Source of the DNA: Mesorhabditis belari
Lineage: Eukaryota > Nematoda > Chromadorea > Rhabditida > Rhabditidae
Direction of reading: 5' to 3'
Assembly (NCBI GenBank): GCA_958450365.1
Contig: CAUEEP010000910.1
Coordinates: forward strand, 777,001 to 841,000
Length of the DNA stretch: 64,000 nt
A program made the translations under genes and the position numbers. Of the stretch, positions 48,601 to 59,620 are shown piece after piece. The stretch's first letter is position 1, and each line of letters begins with the position of its first letter. The notes below the pieces were generated by a model, which worked only from the letters and a program-made list of their open reading frames with translations, did no database searches and had not been told where the DNA came from.

Positions 48601-51344
48601 AGTTCAATGAGCTCAAGTTCAACTAGCTCAAGTTCAATGAGCTCAAGTTCAATGAGCTCAAGTTCAATGAGCTCAAGTTCAATGAGCTCAAGTTCAATGA
48701 GCTCAAGTTCAATGAGCTCAAGTTCAATGAGCTCAAGTTCAATGAGCTCAAGTTCAATGAGCTCAAGTTCAACTAGCTCAAGTTCAATGAGCTCAAGTTC
48801 AAAATGCTCAAAGATTTTCAGTCAAACAATTCAAACGATTCAAAAAAAGCCCCTCAAATTTGGAGACATTATCCAGTTTCGACTTTTTGTTCAGAAAACT
48901 TGTCCTTAAACTTGTCCTTTTTGGCCTTAACTAGGCAACTCGATGTTTATTACAGTAAAACCAGAGCTAAAATCTTCCAACATAAGACAGAAGACAAGAA
49001 ACTTTTTATATTTCAAAACCTTTTTAAAACTCTGGATTCGGGGGGAAATTGGCAATGTTCCAGGTTGGCAAGAAAGTTGATTGGAATTCGATACGCTGGA
49101 GGCTAGAACTGTGCAAAAACTTTCTTGCTAACCTAATAGAAGGAAAACTGCAGTTTTTCCAAACCTAAAATGTATGCGATTCCTTTTTTTTCTTTCTTTT
49201 CAACTTCAAATGCCCCTTCAGCGTTTGAAAAGGACGGTTCTAAGTGATTTTTTTACAATAACATTGGATTAAAATGATTAAAATGAAATGAAATTGATTA
49301 AAATGAAATGAAAATGAAATTAGAATGATTAAAATGAAATTTAAACTCAATATAATGCTTCTCATCTGAACATAAACGCAATTTTGTCTAGATTTCAGTC
49401 AATTTCAGCGTATTAACAGTCAATTTCAGCGTATTAACAGTAAATTCAGAGTCTTTTCTTTATCGTTACCCCGTAAATTTCACGTTTCACGTTTCGAGTA
49501 AACTCTTCAATTCATCAAAAAACAACTGAACTCGAAAAAAGCTGATTATGCAAAGTTTCCGCCCGATAAATGTCACTTCTTTTTCCCCTTCCTAACCACT
49601 TTACAATTCGTAGTCTTTTTGTTCCTTTTTCTTCTCATTTTCTTCTTGTTTTACTTTAATTATTTTTGCCTCTTTTTCGGCTCATCTGGAAGAGGCAAGT
49701 AACGTGAAATTTTTGAAAGAAAAGAGGGGAAATTTTGTCTTTGAACTCTTTCTAAATAGTGGAACTTTAAGGAAAATTGAAAGCGATATGTACAAGTTGT
49801 ACAAAAGTATAGAAAGTTGGGTAATTGAAGCGGGTTAAAAGAAGTCAAAATTGTTTAGTAAACGGCTGGCTAACTTTAGTAAACGGCTGGCTAATTTTAG
49901 TAAACAGCTGGCTAACTTTAGTAAACGGCTGGCTAATTCTGTTAAACGGCTGGCTAACTTTAGTAAACGCCTGGCTAAGGCTAACTTTAGTGAACGGCTG
50001 GCTAACTTTAATAAACGGCTGGCTAAGGCTAACTTTAGTAAACAGCTGGCTAACCTTAGTAAACGGCTGGCTAAACCCAAAATTCCTGGTTTACTTTAGC
50101 TTAGAAAACTAGGTATTTCTAGTTTTTGGCTTTTAAAGATTTCTTTCAAAATATTCTTTGCTTTTAAAGTTCGACACTTGTTTTTATAATTGTATGAGAG
50201 TTTTTTTTTCCAAATTCCTTTCCTCATCGCTACTCTTTTGGACGCTTGACTGAATGGAAATGGAAAATGGGGATAAACTCACGTCGGATGAAAATTTTGA
50301 GCCAAAAAAAGTACAAAATTACTTCCTTAAGAAAAAGGCTTAAGAAAAACTGCACTTTCCTTTGGGGAGTGTGTATTTTTAACTATATCATTTTGAGATG
50401 TTGATGGGAAATTGTATCGGGTGTTCAAGATTTATAAGCGCTTTGAAGTTTGAAGGTTGTTTAGCACTTTTAAAGTCGGTTTATGAAAAAAAACCTATGA
50501 GAAAGCACTAAATTACAGAATTGGGCCTAGATTTGAAAGGAAAACATCTGTCAGTCCTTTTTGCCGTTGGCAATTTAAGGTTTTTTCTCTTTTTCTCACC
50601 ACCAACCCATCGGCTTTGACTGTTTCGACTATCATTGGATGCAGAATAAAATTGCGCATTGAATGATACAAAAAACAACTCAAAATGTAATATCCACGCA
50701 AAGTTGTTGGCGAAAAACCTAAACCCCGCCCATTATCACCTTTTGCCTCATAACTTTGCGTGGATATTATATTTTGAATTGGTTTTGGTATCGTTCAATG
50801 CGCAATTTTATTCTGCATCGAATGATAATCAAAATAGTCAAAATCGATGGGTTGGTGGTGAGAAAAAGAGGAAAAACCTTAAATTGCCAACGGCAAAAGA
50901 TTAAGTCTCGCTCATTATGGGCGGGACTTCACCTTTTGCCTCGCAACTTTGCGTGGATATTCCATTATGATCAAATTTTGATATTATTCGACGCGGAATT
51001 ATGTTCTGCATCGAATGATAATCAAAATAGTCAAAATCGATGGGTTGGTGGTGAGGAAAACCAGAAAAATCTTAAATGGCCAACGGCAAAAGAGGACCAA
51101 AAGTTATTTTCTTTACAAGTTTAGTTGGAACAAGCATGAAATGCTCATTTACCTCCAGTCTCAATGAGTTCAGCCTGGATTCAAAACCTAAAAACCCTCG
51201 AAAATCATTGATCATTTTTCAATCTTTCAGGATTCTGACATGAATTTGTTGTTACCAATCGAGGTGCAAGAGCGAATTCCAAAATCGGTGGTCATCGTCC
51301 CGCCGAAGCTTCATCTATCGAGTCGATTCTGGGGCAGAAAATAG
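42663..51344 (+). CDS. FW-amide neuropeptide precursor (five exons, 120 residues)
   Basis: Exons 42663-42722, 43833-43865, 47771-47835, 48306-48396 and 51231-51344 join in unbroken phase to a TAG stop. Acceptors are TTTCAG, TTTCAG, TTCCAG and TTTCAG; donors GTTGGT, GTGAGT, GTGAGT and GTAAAA. The first exon encodes MHLMHTIAFFFLSILALLVQ, a signal peptide. The mature part carries three Gly-plus-dibasic sites: SARFWGKR, GGSRIFWGKR and LSSRFWGRK, the last at the extreme C-terminus. Known chemistry of such precursors (dibasic cleavage, Gly to amide) predicts peptides ending -RFW-NH2 or -RIFW-NH2, secreted from dense-core vesicles and acting on GPCRs. Between peptides 2 and 3 lie acidic and spacer sequences (LLDEPAAEDQIGE). 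I do not recognise the family: these are not RFamides (the residue before Gly is Trp) and lack the W-X6-W spacing of myoinhibitory peptides. Only 363 coding nt are spread over 8.7 kb. The structure is very unlikely by chance; the ligand-receptor role is inference. Confidence 0.87.
43215..43405. repeat. 9-10-bp tandem repeat (CCTTTAAAA type)
   Basis: About twenty units of AAACCTTT/AAAACCTTT in the first intron of the neuropeptide gene. Confidence 0.9.
44255..44935. mobile_element. Fold-back element in the neuropeptide gene intron
   Basis: Arms at about 44270-44390 and 44770-44890 are inverted: TATGCGTAGATTCCGAAAAA at the left, TTTTTCGGAATCTACGCATG at the right, with CGAGAACTTGGGAAAAG and its complement. 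Opposite-strand open frames with FMRRFRKTQRELGK are the two arms. Confidence 0.65.
45888..45965. repeat. 14-bp minisatellite (GTCTAGTGTTGTCT)
   Basis: About five units in the neuropeptide gene intron between exons 43833-43865 and 47771-47835. Confidence 0.85.
46240..47420. repeat. Region of repeated GGACGTCCGTTTACGAATTA blocks
   Basis: Variants of GACGTCCGTTTACGAATTAA, and of GAATCCGAACACAATC/GATTCGGACG, occur repeatedly on both strands on either side of the MITE at 46372-46891. Confidence 0.5.
46372..46891. mobile_element. 520-bp mariner-type MITE (TTGGGTTGGGGAGAATGAG ends)
   Basis: The ends TTGGGTTGGGGAGAATGAGT (then CGGCGCC) are inverted and flanked by TA on each side. The 108-residue minus-strand frame at 46639-46965 overlaps it and has no recognisable domain. 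Confidence 0.75.
48427..48805. repeat. 15-bp minisatellite (AATGAGCTCAAGTTC), about 25 units
   Basis: Begins about 30 bases after the donor of neuropeptide exon 48306-48396. It creates a serine-rich open frame (SSSM repeats) that is not a gene. A few units carry ACTAGCTC instead of ATGAGCTC in a spaced pattern, indicating higher-order duplication. Confidence 0.9.
49858..50085. repeat. 20-bp-class minisatellite (TAGTAAACGGCTGGCTAACT)
   Basis: About eleven units with insertions of AAGGCTAAC, in the last intron of the neuropeptide gene. Confidence 0.85.
50530..51093. repeat. Three-unit repeat with GCCAACGGCAAAAG ends
   Basis: Two direct units (about 50740-50905 and 50935-51093) and one inverted unit (50557-50700) share ATCGATGGGTTGGTGGTGAG, ACTTTGCGTGGATAT and TTCTGCATCGAATGAT. 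They lie just upstream of the last neuropeptide exon. Confidence 0.7.
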
Positions 51345-52384
51345 TGATGTGAGTTGATTGGACCCGGTTAAACTACAATTTAGATTTATTGTTAATCCAT
51401 GTGCTAGAATCAGGTTAAGATTATGGTATTGGGTATGGTTTACTGTGGTTTGGGTGGTAATTGTGGCACGTTGAGATCGGATAGAGTGACGGTAGTTGAG
51501 CAGCTCGAGACGTTGCTTGAGTCGCGGTAAACGGAGCGCTGCTTAAGACCGAGCAAGCTCACTTTGAGCACTCAAAAGCGCGCTTGTCTGACTCAAAATA
51601 GACAATAGTGGAAGAACTATAGGCAATAGTTGAAGAATTCTCAAATTTCTTTCAATTCTCATCGTGAATCACCTCTCAAAAGGATTTCTCGCAAAATCCC
51701 TCCATGCAAAAGCAAAATAATGATGATTTTTTGGAAGTTTATTCGCATTTTCCGTTTGACCAAAGATTTTTTGACTAGTAGACTGTAAAGAAAGAGCGAA
51801 AAAAAAGAAAAACGAAGATTAGCGATTAATTCAAATGATTCCTAGTTACAAGTTTACCTCATTTCATTCCGCTGTGAAAAATTCACCTCATTTCATTCCG
51901 TGTGAAGCAAAAAGATTGTATAATTTACTTGGAACTTGGAATTAACAAATCTTTGCTTCAAAAACAAAATTGACTTTGTAATTTGGGGTTTATTTTTTCG
52001 AAAAACAGCCCTTTTACACCTGGATTACAGAGAAAAATCGTGATTTCATTTAAAACTCGCATTTTTTTTTGCTTAAGCCGCCTTATATTGTAGGTGAAAA
52101 TGTGAGATTTGATGTGAAAACACGGGAAACTTTTGTTGTGAGTGGTAAATTTGAGACAAAAAAGTGTAGAAAGCTTTGTAGCTGCAATTGGGTGAGCCAA
52201 TTAGCTGAATACGTGAATTAGCTTTACAGATGGACAAATTTCTGTTGAATCTAACAATAATCCGGTCATTGAAACTGAATAGACAAAGAAGAGTTTTAAT
52301 CCAAAAAAATTTTGATTCCAAAACCTTCTTTTCCCAGCCCCAAACGGCTTTGTCCTTTGCCAGAAGTGGTCAGTCGTTATCGGA

Positions 52385-52960
52385 CTTTTGTACGCGGCAT
52401 TGGCATTGGCATTGGCCTTTTGCCATTGACATTGGCCTTTTGCCCTTGGCATTGGCCTTTTGCCCTTGGCATTGGCCTTTTGCCCTTGGCATTGGCCTTT
52501 TGCCATTGGCATTGGCCTTTTGCCATTGGCATTGGCCTTTTGCCATTGGCAATCCAACTTTGAGCTCAAATATCTCGGCTTTCGTTTGCCCAATTTAAAT
52601 ATTCTTGGTATCATTGGATGCGCCAAGGCTTTCTCTATCGATTGGTACAAAAACTGTTTAAATTGGACAGCTCAACACCGAGATATTTGAGTTCAAAGTT
52701 GGATTGGCAAAAGGGGCGGACCAGAAAGACCTTTTATACGCGCCCCGCCCCTTTTGCCATTGCCAATCCAACTTTGATCTCAAATATCTTGGTGTTGGGT
52801 TGATCAATTTAAATGGTTTCTGTACCAATCAGCAGAGAAAGATTTGACTCATCCAATGATACCAAGAATATTGAAATTAAACACCCCAACGCCAAGATAT
52901 TTGAGCTCAAAGTTGGATTGCCAATCGAGGCGCGTATCAAATGTCCTACAATCGATCAGA
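52385..52960. repeat. GC-box palindromic repeat, copy 3, with 20-bp minisatellite grown from its end
   Basis: An array of ATTGGCCTTTTGCCCTTGGC (20 bp, about eight units) at 52390-52555 runs into the family body (CAACTTTGAGCTCAAATATC), then the inverted copy around TTTTATACGCGCCCCGCCCC. The array unit is the family's own terminal motif. Confidence 0.7.
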
Positions 52961-53289
52961 CCAGCTCAAACCAAATTAGACTTGTATTTTTGGGTTACCT
53001 TTGTCCAGAATGAACAGCGAAGACCAAATAAGCCCAACCCCTGGTCTTAAATCGTTGCTTTCTTGTTACTTCTTGTACTAGACCCTGGCCAGGTAAGCTT
53101 CACAAATAGATCTGACCCTAGCCAATTGGTTTCAAAAACTAAATTCAAAATCCACAAATCTTAACTTCTTTCATCGTAAAAAGCTAAAAACTCGACAAAA
53201 AACTATACTTTTTAAGTAGACTCGAATTTGAACTCATTTTCGAAACATTTTTGCCGTTCTAGTAAAATTTAAGCATTCCAAATTGCATA

Positions 53290-53545
53290 AACTTTGAAGC
53301 GAGTGACTTTTTAAAGACGAGTGACTTCAAGTGACCTTTTAAAGACGAGGATTAACGTCAAAGCAATAATTTTTCAAAAAAAGACCTTTCTGAACGTAAT
53401 CTGGATCTGGATTCTGAATAATCTGGATTACTTTTCTGGGAAATCCGTTCTGTCTTACTCTTTCAACTTTTTATCATTTCCGATCCGATTCCTTAAATCG
53501 AATCGGAAATGAAATCACGGTTTTAGCATTTTACACACTATAAAA
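53290..53545 (+). repeat. Dispersed repeat, inverted partner at 56665-56885
   Basis: Shares AAAGACCTTTCTGAACGTAA, TCCGATCCGATTCCTTAAAT and TTTTAGCATTTTACACACTA with the reverse complement of 56665-56885, about 3.2 kb away. Confidence 0.75.
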
Positions 53546-54884
53546 CCCAAGAAACTCTTGGCGAAAAGTCAAAATGAGATAATCCTCATGGATAAATGAG
53601 ATATGGGAATGAATAAATCCTCATCATCGAGATCGAAAAAAATCGAATAAATTCTCCAATTTGCTATTCATAATTTGATGGGTGTGGAAATGGGTCGAAA
53701 AAAAATTTCTTTTGAGAGCTTCTCTTTTGTTCTTTTGCCTTCCTTTTCGAGAGATCTTTTGCGAGCTTTTTCAAGAAAAAGGAGATCTTTTGCGATTTGA
53801 TTCGCAGAAATTATGCAACGAAAATAGGCTAACCTTTCAAGATAATCACGTTTTTGAGGGGCAAAAATGATTTATGCAATGATTGTGGCTTCAGAAATCG
53901 AATACGAGATTGCAGTATAGCTTTGGAAACGATTGAAAACTTGAGCAAAAGTTTTTAAAAAGTATTTTGCGAAAGAGTAGCTTGTTTATTTGATTTTAAA
54001 TTACCCGAAATTTTTCTCAAACGCGCCCGATCTAGTGCACTGAAGTTTTCCTAGTTTTCAATAGTTTTTCAAACGAGAAAACTTTAGTCGAAAGGTCTAT
54101 GTGCATATTTTTCGCTTTTCTGTGAAGACTAGCGAATTCAGTGCGCCAGAAAGAGTTTGTTTACATGCTTTAAGCTCAAAATACATTCTGGAACTCATGA
54201 CGAATTGTACACAAATCTTTTCAACACTTTTTCTGTAGTCATCAGCTATTTCTAGCCTCATTTCCTTGTCTAAACCCTTCCTAATTCACTTCTTCAAAAA
54301 AAAATCCCCAAAACCTTTCATCTACTCATTTCGAAAATTGAAAATTAGCAAAAAATTGAAAATTCTCGAAATTCGGCTTTCTGAAAAAGCTGAGCATTGA
54401 AAACTATAAGCTTTTAGAAAGCTATAAACTATAACCTTTTAAAACGATCTTTATCGTGTCTCGTTTACAAGTTTACGTGAAATAAAATGCGTTTTAAAGC
54501 ATCAAAAAAACCCGTTATAATCAGATAATTATTGGCTTAAACAAGTGATCTTTAGTGCAGTAAAAAAGGAGTGGAGAAAATTTGATGGATATACAGGGTG
54601 ACACAAAAGTTCGCAGCCACCTCATTTTACCAGGGCCATCACAAAAAAAGGTTTAGAAATTCGAAAGCTAGATGCGATTTTGGTCTAGAAAAGAGATTTG
54701 CCCAAAACAGAACCTTCTCATCGAGTACAAAGACCGATTCGTTTTTTTAAGTGAAACAAGATTTTAAACTTGAAATCCGTGTAAGAAATATATGTTGATG
54801 TTTTGATCGATCGAGCCGCTACGACTTAACGACAACCAGCAGCTAGAGACTGAATACTCTGATTTTTAAGCATTTAAAGATATA

Positions 54885-55404
54885 TTAGGTTGATGCAAAA
54901 GTCTTTTTCATTTTTTTCGTACTTCTTTTGAAAAATAACAAAGTCATCAATTAACCTATGGTTTGCTCTAAATGAAAAGTGTTTATTGTTCAATTTCCCA
55001 TCTTTTTAAGTCAATTTGGGTTTACTTTCAAGCAAATTCGAGAGTGAAAACGGGTTTTTCATAAAAATCTATAAAAACCTCTATAAAGAAATTGGCTGAA
55101 TCAATTTCTCTGAAAATCTGAAAAGATATCTAACTTTTTGTGCTCTATCTTTTATTTATTAACATCAAGATTGGTTTCCTTAGCTAAAGCGTCTAAAATG
55201 CATCATCGAGCCGTCGCCTTTTTGACTACCCGACTTCAGGCTCTCAAAAAAATCTAGACATAAGACATTTTAAACTCGTTTTAATGTCATTTTGCAGAAA
55301 AATAATTGGCCTTTCGAATGCAATAAACCGTTGTTCAATTGGTGCATTTGTCACTTTTTAACGGAAGTACGAAAAAAATGAAAAAGACTTTTGCATCAAC
55401 CTAA
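54885..55404. mobile_element. 520-bp mariner-type MITE (TTAGGTTGATGCAAAAGTC ends)
   Basis: Inverted ends TTAGGTTGATGCAAAAGTCT flanked by TA duplications; the TTAGGTTG end is characteristic of mariner-family elements. No transposase frame survives. Confidence 0.8.
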
Positions 55405-55784
55405 TATATGTCGTAGCCGCTAACGAAATTCAGCCGCTAACGAATGAGGGTATTTGCGGGCATCCAATCAAAAAGTCACCAACATAAAAATTGTTCATAA
55501 TACATATATTTTATAATAAATTTTTGAAATTAGCTCATTTGGTTCAGTAGAAAATTTTTTTTGAGCCCCCAAAGTTTAGGTTCAAAAATGCCCTAAAATG
55601 GCTATAAAAGATTTTCTACTCAGCCAAAAAACTTGCCTAATAGCTCATTTTGTAGCTAATTTGATGTAGTTTCTTAAAGTAAAGCTACATTGAACATTTG
55701 TTTTTCAAAGCTAGGAGAAAGAGAGCGAGGAACAAATTCAGGGCAACTCTCAAATGTGAAAACAGCGACCGAGTCTGGTCTGGG

Positions 55785-55875
55785 CGCACGGGCTAGGGAA
55801 GAGAACCGTAGGGGGGGCCGAACCCCACACCCTCAGTTTGGAAGTGAGAACTTAACCAATACACCATGAGGGCCC
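55785..55875 (-). pseudogene. tRNA-like sequence
   Basis: On the minus strand CCCTCATGGTGTATTGGTTA resembles an A box and TGTGGGGTTCGGCCCCC a B box; an anticodon-like loop CTTCCAA lies between, but the acceptor stem does not close. Confidence 0.4.
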
Positions 55876-56504
55876 CTCTCATGTGTCTTCATGTGTTTTA
55901 TGCAAATTTCATTTGCAGGTGCCTGTAGATCCATCTCCTCCACGCAAAATCGGCAACAAAATAAAAAAAAATCAAAAATCAAGAAAAATTCAGCCAAAAA
56001 TTGCCTATTTTTAAAAATCCCGTTTTTTTTTTGCGTTTTCGATTTGTACTTTTTGATAGAATAAATATCTTTTCTTGTTTTTTTCTTTTGTCTAATATTT
56101 GGCTAATTTTTGATGCTAAAATGCACTTTTAAATGCACAAATGCAAATTTAAATGCAAATTTAAATGCAAATTTTCATTTCTTTCTTAGAAATTCATCAA
56201 TTTTTATGTCATATGGGGGCGAAAAGTGTTCAATGAAACAGAAAATTCCCCTCATTTTTTCATTTTCATTTTCATTTTCATTTTTCTTTTCATGAAACAA
56301 AAAGTGCAAATGAGTAATCGTAAAGTTGCAGAAAATTGCATTTTTCAGGTGATATAGACGAAGGAAAAAGTTTTAGACTACAAGAAAAATGACTCGTTTA
56401 CTTGCTAAGTTATGGTTTATTTATCCGAACTTTAAGCAGCTTTAAGCAATTGCTCTTTCTTTACTATTTAAAACAAACTTTTAAGTAAGTTTTAAAGAAT
56501 AAGA

Positions 56505-57085
56505 TAAGAATAAGAGAAGAATAAGAGAAGAATAAGAGAAGAATAAGAGAAGAATAAGAGAAGAATAAGAGAAGAATAAGAGAAGAATAAGAGAAGAATA
56601 AGAGAAGAATAAGAGAAGAATAAGAGAAGAATAAGAGAAGAATAAGATAAGAAGATCATCGTCTTTAAAAAGTCACTTGAAGTTTTTTATAGTGTGTAAA
56701 ATGCTAAAACCGTGATTTCATTTCCGATTCGATTTAAGGAATCGGATCGGAAATGATGAGAAATGATAAAGAGTCGAAAGAGTAAAACAGAAAGGATTTC
56801 CCAGAAAAGTAATCCAGATTATTCAGAATCCAGATCCAGATTACGTTCAGAAAGGTCTTTTTTTGACAAATTATTGCTTTGACGAAGAAGAATAAGAGAA
56901 GAATATGATAAGAATATGATAAGAATAAGAGAAGAATAAGAGAAGAATAAGAGAAGAATAAGAGAAGAATAAGAGAAGAATATGATAAGAATAAGAGAAG
57001 AATAAGAGTAGAATAAGAGTAGAATAAGAGTAGAATAAGAGTAGAATAAGATAAAAATATGATAAGAATATGATAAAAATAAGAT
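56505..57085. repeat. Two GAAGAATAAGA (11-bp) arrays flanking a dispersed repeat
   Basis: Arrays at about 56505-56650 and 56885-57085 bracket the inverted partner of 53290-53545. The second array includes TATGATAAGAA variants. Confidence 0.85.
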
Positions 57086-57371
57086 AAGAAGATCTCTTTT
57101 CCATGAAAAGAATTTATATTGTCTCTAAGGTTCCAAGTACCGAAACGGTCGGATCCGAGCCGGTGAATTAAGGAAGGGCTGCACCGAAGCCGGGGAATCC
57201 GATCCGTTAATAAAAAAGTGAAGGAATTGACAAGAAAAGTAGATTTTTGGAGAGGGATTTAACCCTTGATCTTTTGCTTTCTGGAGAATTTCAATAACGA
57301 CTGAGCCATCCGGTAGCTTAATTTTCCAAGAGAAAGAAGGAAAGAAAAGGGGGAAGAAGAAAGAAGGAAAT

Positions 57372-57642
57372 ACCTGCCGTAAATACCTGTAATAGTGCCC
57401 CACCGTCCTCGTACAGTCGCGTAGTCGCAAAAGTTTTTTAGTATTTCATTTTTTTCAAAGCGCTCCTACTTTCAAAAAATGGGTCTTTAGTGTTAAAAAA
57501 TAGCTGAAATTCAGGCTATTTTTGATACCTAAGCGCGCATTGTAGCATAAAACAGTGTCGAGAAAAACCCGTTCAAAGCTAGACTACGCAACACTCGGCA
57601 CCGTCATTATGGGGGTGGGGTACTATTACATTATTTACGGTG
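57372..57642. mobile_element. TACCGTA-type MITE, relative of 18148-18416
   Basis: Ends GCCGTAAATACCTGTAATAG and CTATTACATTATTTACGGT are inverted; both arms hold variants of ACAGTCGCGTAGTC/GACTACGCAAC. Confidence 0.75.
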
Positions 57643-57764
57643 GGTCTTCAGCACTAGAGTGTGTTCCTCGCAAGTAATGCCTTTTTTAAAGCGCACCCTT
57701 AGGAAAAAGTACCGTACTTTTAGCAAAAATTATTGCAAAAAAATTGGCGCAAAAATCACGAGCG

Positions 57765-57895
57765 CCGCCTTATATACGCTGCCTTATATACGCTACCTTA
57801 CATCGGCCGCCTTATATACGCCGCCTTATAAACACCGTCTTATATACGTAGTCTTATATACACCGCCTTATAAACGCTGCCTTATATACGCTTCT
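57765..57895. repeat. 13-14-bp degenerate array (CGCCTTATATACGC)
   Basis: About nine imperfect units. Confidence 0.8.
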
Positions 57896-58512
57896 TTTTA
57901 AAGATATTCAACCGTTCAACTGATTTAGTGATTGATTTAGATTAACAACTGATTTAAATTCCCTTTACATGTAAAGATATTCAATTTACTCGACGTGTAA
58001 AGAGGGTTACTCGTAGTTACTCGATCGAAAACGCCGATTACTCGAGTAAAGATTACTCATGCAACTCGAGTAATTACTTACTCGCTAGCAACACACTCTA
58101 CTCAGAACTGTGGGCTCAGCATCAAGTTGAGAAGACTTCTAGAAGACTGCTTTCAAGACACGACTTCTAGAAGACACTTCTAGAAACCATTTCTGACCGA
58201 TTTCTCTTTGAAACCGATATCCTGTGGATAATAATTCTCTCTAATTTTTTGTAAAAATCTTTATTTACACCCTGCACACTGTACAATTTGATGGTTAATT
58301 TTACAATTTTGCAATTACAATTTTACAATTACAATTTTAAGGCAATTCGGGAGAAATTTTTGAAAAAGAAAGACCGAAAAAAAAAAAGGAACTCAAAGGG
58401 AACAATGGTGATACCAGTAACGAGAATGATTAGGGGAGAAAATGATGAGCTAGAACAAAGACTGGAGAACGACAACGACTACGGGATACCTTAGAAAATG
58501 CTAGTACATTTC

Positions 58513-59499
58513 CAGGGTGACCAGAAGTAACCCGTCCTAGGCTTTAGGCTCAAATTTCTGTTATTTGTAGACGAAAACGATTAATCTTGTTTTTCAAATC
58601 AAAAATTCATATCGTTTGCTGTATATGTTCAAGATTTCATGGCCATAGCATTGATAAATAATTTTTTATGAACGCTCAAAGTCAGCTGGTCAAAAAATAA
58701 CGAATCAAATTTGGGATTTTTTAAAAAAAATGAGACCTTTTTTTGCGCACCTGGACATTTGCGCACCTTTCTTTTTGCTGGAAAACGCCTTAGGAAAGGT
58801 CGTAGAGCTTCAAAAATGTTTTCATACAAGGGAATCGTATGCGTAGATTCAGAATTTCGACAAATCATACCTCGCTGACACGTCAAATTTGGGCTAAAAG
58901 TCAAAAACTACGCAACTTAACGCAACTTTTGCCTTTTAGCCCAAATTTGACGTGTCAGCGAGGTGTGATTTGTCGAAATTCGGAATCTACGCATACGATT
59001 CCCTTCTATGAAAACATTTTCGAAGCTCTACGACCTTTCCTAAGGCGTTTTCCAGCAAAAAAAAAGGTCGCATTTGTCCCACCCCCAAAAAACCCCACAA
59101 AAAAGTTTCCTCTTATTCTTAAACGCTAATTTTTTACTATGTTTAAGTAGATTCATTTCAAAAAAATATTAAATGCATTAGTTTTATTATTTTCTATAAG
59201 ATCATCGATAAAGAAACACCTAAATTTGAGTTACGGCTCGTCATTTTTCATTTTTTTTCAACCAGCCACTTTTAAGCGTTCATAAAAGACTTTCTATTGA
59301 TTTTATGTTCATGAAATCTTGAACATTTACAGAAAACGATACGAATTTTGATTTAAAAAAGAAATTAATCGTTTTCGTCTACAAATAACAGAAATATGAG
59401 TCTAGAAAAATTTGGTTCCTTATCTTTTTAAATTTGGTTCCTTATCTCTCTAAAATTGGTTCCTTATCTCAACAAATTGGGTTCTTTCTGGTCACCATG
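58513..59499. mobile_element. 990-bp fold-back element with CAGGGTGACCAGAA ends
   Basis: Outer ends CAGGGTGACCAGAAG and CTTTCTGGTCACCATG are inverted; TTTCTGTTATTTGTAGACGA, GAACGCTCAAAG/CTTTTAAGCGTTC and an inner perfect-looking arm TGACACGTCAAATTTGGGCT (58878) against AGCCCAAATTTGACGTGTCA (58938) follow inward. Overlapping opposite-strand frames with ICRNSESTHTIP are the arms. Confidence 0.75.
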
Positions 59500-59575
59500 T
59501 AGTACGATTTTTGATCTCTAAACAATCTCTACTAATTTCTCAATTTTCAAATTTTCTTTCAATAGGAGAGGGTCT

Positions 59576-59620
59576 TCGGGATCGCATGGATCACGTTCGG
59601 CCTCTTCGGCGATCACCTAA
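59576..59620 (+). other. Orphan exon-like segment (possible terminal exon)
   Basis: A TTTCTTTCAATAG acceptor is followed by a GC-richer stretch reading, in one frame, RGSSGSHGSRSASSAIT then TAA, and in another ERVFGIAWITFGLFGDHL and onward. Composition contrasts with the AT-rich flanks. No partner exon was found, so this could equally be chance. Confidence 0.2.

Noticed and set aside
48433..48909. 158-codon serine/methionine-rich open frame
   Set aside because: It is a 15-bp minisatellite in an intron of the neuropeptide gene; a period divisible by three keeps any stop-free frame open.
52201..52650. Repetitive PMAKGQCQ / FCHWHWPF open frames
   Set aside because: Read through the 20-bp minisatellite at 52390-52555.
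55919..55965. Exon-like start VPVDPSPPRKIGN after a TTTGCAG acceptor
   Set aside because: No donor follows and the sequence turns into A-rich low complexity; no partner exon.
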